Part shown: one piece after another, positions 61,197 through 64,000 of the stretch
How positions within the stretch are numbered: position 1 is the first letter of the stretch
How the letters are laid out: each line of letters begins with the position of its first letter
Source of the DNA: Gracilinema caldarium DSM 7334
GTDB lineage: Bacteria > Spirochaetota > Spirochaetia > Treponematales > Breznakiellaceae
Direction: 5' to 3'
NCBI RefSeq assembly: GCF_000219725.1
Contig: NC_015732.1
Location: 1,426,001 to 1,490,000, forward strand
Length of the DNA: 64,000 nucleotides
Made by a program: the position numbers and the translations under genes
The notes under the pieces: generated by a model
Database searches by the model: none
Seen by the model: the letters and a program-made list of their open reading frames with translations, nothing else
Told to the model about the DNA's origin: nothing

Positions 61197-62384
61197 ATGA
61201 AGGACATCGGTTCTATACATCTCAAGGAATACGAAGCCGATATTGACCGCTCAGAGCCGGTTATGATTGCTGAGGCCCCCGGCAGATTACATTTACTTGG
61301 TGAACATGGCGAACCCGGTGCAGCTTTACTTCTCACTACAGGAATAAACCGCCATGTCAGGGTAGCCATAAGCCACCGGAAGGACAGTTCACTCCGCTTC
61401 TTTGCTGCTGATTTGGGCGAACGCAAACGGACTACCCTTATCAATCTAAAATATAAACGGGAAGACCGTTGGGCTAATTTCATCAAAATGGCGATTCATG
61501 GCTTTGCTGAATGGGGTTATCCTATCAAAGGGTTGAACTGTACACTGACAGGAGATATTCCCCAGCAGGTAGGGTTGGCCTCTTCTTCGGCCATAGAGGT
61601 CGCCAGCGCTTTGGCCCTAAGGGCCTTACTCGCCCCGAATATGACCGATAAGGACCTTTTAAATCTCCTTGCTGATGCTTCCTTTTCATTCTTTGGCCGC
61701 AATGAACATCCCCTGGATCATCTCATCGCCCTTTCATCGAAGCGAGATCATTTCCTTGTTGTAGATGAACTTACTATGTCTGCTCGGCCGATTCCACTTC
61801 CATTTAAGGGATATAAGATTCTCATTACCGATTCCCGGGTTCCCCGTTTCTCCGTCGAAGCGGAACTGAAACAACGGAACCGGGATATTCGCAAGGGACT
61901 GGAATTGCTCTCTCATAAACGGGAAGGGGCCACCTTCAGGGACTATGTTACCGAGGACCTTATGGAATCCATGGGGGCATTACCAGAGGAAATCCGGCGC
62001 CGCTCCCTCCATGTGGTCAAGGAACTTCGCCGTATCAATGAAGCTGAAGAGGCCCTGAAAAAGAACGATCTAAATAATTTTGCAAAGGCTATTTATCATT
62101 CCCATGAAAGCCTCCGAGACCGTTTGGAAGTGTCCTGTCCTGAAATAGACTGGCTTATCAAGCGGTCCGCTGAAATTCCCGGGGTTCTTTGTTCCCGTAT
62201 GACAGGGCAGGGCTTCGGCGGTTGTACCTATTCACTTATCAAAGATGATGCGGTCGAAGAGTACACTCGCCGTATGGAAGATTATGAACGTATTTTCGGC
62301 TTTAAGCCTATCGTTCATGAAGTTACCGAATCGGGCCCTGCAATGGTCGTTCATGCTGAGCCATTAGTCTCCAGTACGGAATAG
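61197..62384 (+). CDS. GHMP kinase, diverged galactokinase-like protein
   Basis: The three GHMP motifs are present: APGRLHLLGEHGEPGAAL (about 27-45), VGLASSSAIEVASALAL (about 122-140) and RMTGQGFGGCTYSL (about 333-346), and an Asp in NEHPLDHLIAL fits the galactokinase catalytic base. The galactose-recognising EHTDYN of true galactokinases is replaced by EHGEPG, so the sugar substrate may differ. Length (395 aa) fits galactokinase. It precedes a TPR gene by three bases. Confidence 0.75.
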   Translation: MKDIGSIHLKEYEADIDRSEPVMIAEAPGRLHLLGEHGEPGAALLLTTGINRHVRVAISHRKDSSLRFFAADLGERKRTTLINLKYKREDRWANFIKMAIHGFAEWGYPIKGLNCTLTGDIPQQVGLASSSAIEVASALALRALLAPNMTDKDLLNLLADASFSFFGRNEHPLDHLIALSSKRDHFLVVDELTMSARPIPLPFKGYKILITDSRVPRFSVEAELKQRNRDIRKGLELLSHKREGATFRDYVTEDLMESMGALPEEIRRRSLHVVKELRRINEAEEALKKNDLNNFAKAIYHSHESLRDRLEVSCPEIDWLIKRSAEIPGVLCSRMTGQGFGGCTYSLIKDDAVEEYTRRMEDYERIFGFKPIVHEVTESGPAMVVHAEPLVSSTE

Positions 62385-62387
62385 GGT

Positions 62388-63065
62388 ATGGCAGGATCTT
62401 TACAAACCGGTATTCGCCTGTATCGTTCAAAACGCTGGGATGCGGCATTAAAGGAACTGTTACAGGTCGATGCATCCTACTTTGATACAGAAGAGAATAG
62501 AGAGCTAGCCTATTATCTTGGTCTCTGTTATACCAAGCTTGAACAATATGATAATGCTCTCCTGTATCTGGAGCAGGTGGTAACCGGAGGTTCAAATCCC
62601 CTCAGGGCATATCAGTGCCGGATGACCTTAGCCTATATTTATTCTGTTACCGGCCGTTCAAAGCTAGCCGAGTTCGAACTTAAGCGGCTCATAGAGCATG
62701 GTTTTGAATCGGTGCAGATTTATTCAACCATGGCCTATGCCGCCTACAGCCAGAAACGCTACGATGATGCCATTGAACTGTATCAGAAAGCCCTTGAGTT
62801 GGACCGGGAAAGTCCCACAGCTTTGAACGGCCTGGGCTACATCCTTTCAGATACCGAAAAGGATGTCAGGAAAGGGCTTACCTTTTGCAAAAAAGCGATA
62901 GAAAAAAAGCCCCAAAACCCTGCCTACATGGACTCCTTAGGTTGGGCATACTTTAAAAACGGGGAAATCCTCGAAGCCCGTACCTGGATTCGACGGGCTC
63001 TGGACTTGCTTCCCCGACATCCAGAAATTATAAGCCATATGCGGACCATTCTTGGAGCAGATTGA
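62388..63065 (+). CDS. TPR-repeat protein
   Basis: The 225-aa protein is made of TPR-like helix pairs (AYYLGLCYTKLEQYDNALLYLEQ; YAAYSQKRYDDAIELYQKALELDRESPTALNGLGYIL; AYMDSLGWAYFKNGEILEARTWIRRALDLLP). No signal peptide or catalytic motif is visible; it is presumably a protein-interaction scaffold. Its TGA overlaps the next start (TGATG). Confidence 0.8.
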   Translation: MAGSLQTGIRLYRSKRWDAALKELLQVDASYFDTEENRELAYYLGLCYTKLEQYDNALLYLEQVVTGGSNPLRAYQCRMTLAYIYSVTGRSKLAEFELKRLIEHGFESVQIYSTMAYAAYSQKRYDDAIELYQKALELDRESPTALNGLGYILSDTEKDVRKGLTFCKKAIEKKPQNPAYMDSLGWAYFKNGEILEARTWIRRALDLLPRHPEIISHMRTILGAD

Positions 63066-64000
63066 TGAAAAAAATCCTTGTTCTGTTACTTATAGGACAT
63101 TTTATAAGCCCAGGGATGGCTTTGTTTGGCCAGAATAGTCAGGATGCATCAATTGGTGTGGACCGTAATGCGGTTTTTGCCAGGGAGGAATTCCGCAGGG
63201 GGATATTAGCTTATAATCGTTTTGGATTTAATGAGGCAATCCTTTCCTTTGAGAAAGCCCTCTCCTATAAACCTACGGAACCACTCATTCTGGAATGGCT
63301 CGGACGTTCTTATTATCGATCTGGATTGGAAGAAACGGCTCTCCGTCAATGGCAGGAAGCTATTAAGTTGTATCCTGCTGCATCTAGCCAATTCCTCCTT
63401 CTGACCAGTTACCTCGAAACCATTCGGAACCGGCGGAGCCTTTTTTTCATTACCGAAGACCAGGTCCGCTATGTCGAGTCAGGTCGGTACCCTGCCAAAC
63501 AAAATGGCCAGTTTTTATACCGCCAGCCTTCGTCGGTACTACCCCAGCCGGATGGCTCAATCTGGGTGGTGGCCTATGGTTCAAACGAGATTCTACGCAT
63601 CGATGTTAACGGTATTATTAAACAACGATTGCGGGGGCCTCTGAATGGGTTTGACCGTCCCTACGATATTGCCCAAGCTTCCGATGGCCGCCTCTTTGTA
63701 TCCGAATATCGCGGTGGCAGGGTTAGTGTCCTCGATGGGCGGGGAAACTGGAAGTCCTCTATTGGCAGTAAAGGGAGGGGACCTGGCCAGTTTATCGGTC
63801 CCCAGAATATCTGTATCGATGCAGAGGACTACCTCTATGTGGTAGATTTTGGTTCCCTGCGTATTTCTAAATTCAGCCCCGAGGGTACTTTTCTCTTTTC
63901 TTTTGGTACCAAGGGCCCTGATTTTCCGGGTTTTCGGGCTCCCACGGGGATAGCAGTCATAGACGCTATTGTCTATGTGGCAGACCAAGTGAACCGGGTC
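63065..64000 (+). CDS. Secreted TPR and NHL-repeat protein (incomplete at window end)
   Basis: A signal peptide (MKKILVLLLIGHFISPGMALFGQ) is followed by TPR-like helices (AYNRFGFNEAILSFEKALSYKPTEP) and then NHL beta-propeller blades (RPYDIAQASDGRLFVSEYRGGRVSVLD; GPQNICIDAEDYLYVVDFGSLRISKFSPEG; PTGIAVIDAIVYVADQ). The reading frame runs off the end of the window. Probably periplasmic; coupled to the upstream TPR gene by TGATG. Confidence 0.8.
   Translation, partial: MKKILVLLLIGHFISPGMALFGQNSQDASIGVDRNAVFAREEFRRGILAYNRFGFNEAILSFEKALSYKPTEPLILEWLGRSYYRSGLEETALRQWQEAIKLYPAASSQFLLLTSYLETIRNRRSLFFITEDQVRYVESGRYPAKQNGQFLYRQPSSVLPQPDGSIWVVAYGSNEILRIDVNGIIKQRLRGPLNGFDRPYDIAQASDGRLFVSEYRGGRVSVLDGRGNWKSSIGSKGRGPGQFIGPQNICIDAEDYLYVVDFGSLRISKFSPEGTFLFSFGTKGPDFPGFRAPTGIAVIDAIVYVADQVNRV

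Noticed and set aside
62585-62610. A GGTTCAAATCC-like stretch resembling a tRNA T-arm
   Set aside because: It lies inside the TPR-protein coding frame and no acceptor, D or anticodon arms can be drawn around it.

Overview
The window looks like chromosomal DNA of a spirochaete, most likely a free-living or gut-type member of the Treponema/Spirochaeta group. The grounds are a Borrelia P83/100-type antigen homologue (7048-8667), a pair of DUF115 flagellar-glycosylation (Maf-type) proteins (35855-39038), a GldA/F/G-like ABC cluster, and an anaerobic metabolic set (indolepyruvate:ferredoxin oxidoreductase, pyruvate phosphate dikinase, Rnf-type membrane proteins). I see no prophage, insertion sequence, CRISPR array, tRNA or rRNA. 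Coding density is very high, no gap without a gene exceeds 200 bases, and many neighbouring genes overlap by ATGA or TGATG.

Layout: 27-5445 is an arylpyruvate/aryl-CoA operon (iorA, iorB, two paaK paralogues, a double-ACT protein), followed by glycogen synthase (5468-6946) and a bidirectional terminator. 7048-11682 (minus) holds the P83/100-like protein, a beta-propeller/HEAT protein and an RlmD-type methyltransferase. 11737-13881 (plus) holds a monoacylglycerol-lipase-like hydrolase and a PcnB-family nucleotidyltransferase. 13874-16962 (minus) holds an RluA-type pseudouridine synthase, a P-loop/Asp23 fusion and a TPR protein. 17025-22937 (plus) holds a DUF212 protein, an unknown membrane protein and an Rnf-like operon (C-D-G-E-A order). 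A GH57-like protein (23076-24917), MetRS, a FemAB-like protein, RNase Z and the Gld-like ABC cluster follow up to 33655. 33725-43442 is a more AT-rich block with a degenerate GGDEF-like protein, a Memo-family protein, the Maf pair, a very acidic protein and an FtsB-like protein. 43506-48518 holds smpB, a PEGA/FGE-sulfatase-like protein, two signal peptidases and hemW. 48537-53790 holds an HrpA-type helicase and ppdK. 53960-56386 is an SsuABC/ThiXYZ-like importer. 56400-59236 is a biotin uptake and sensing set (bioN, bioM, bioY, birA). lnt, a galactokinase-like GHMP kinase, a TPR protein and a partial NHL-repeat protein end the window.

The most interesting locus is 17528-24917. The Rnf-like operon has the normal gene order but lacks rnfB and appears to have lost nearly every redox cofactor site of a canonical Rnf pump: the RnfC FMN/NADH motifs, the RnfD flavinylation Thr, the RnfG flavinylation motif, and the Cys residues expected in RnfA and RnfE. 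Only the two 4Fe-4S motifs of RnfC are kept. The adjacent GH57-like protein also lacks the canonical catalytic residues. This looks like a repurposed paralogous complex rather than a working Rnf.

A second, window-wide pattern is that many first-of-operon genes lack a Shine-Dalgarno sequence and have a -10-like hexamer six to nine bases before the start codon, which suggests leaderless or nearly leaderless mRNAs. Operon-internal genes instead have good Shine-Dalgarno sites or stop/start overlaps.
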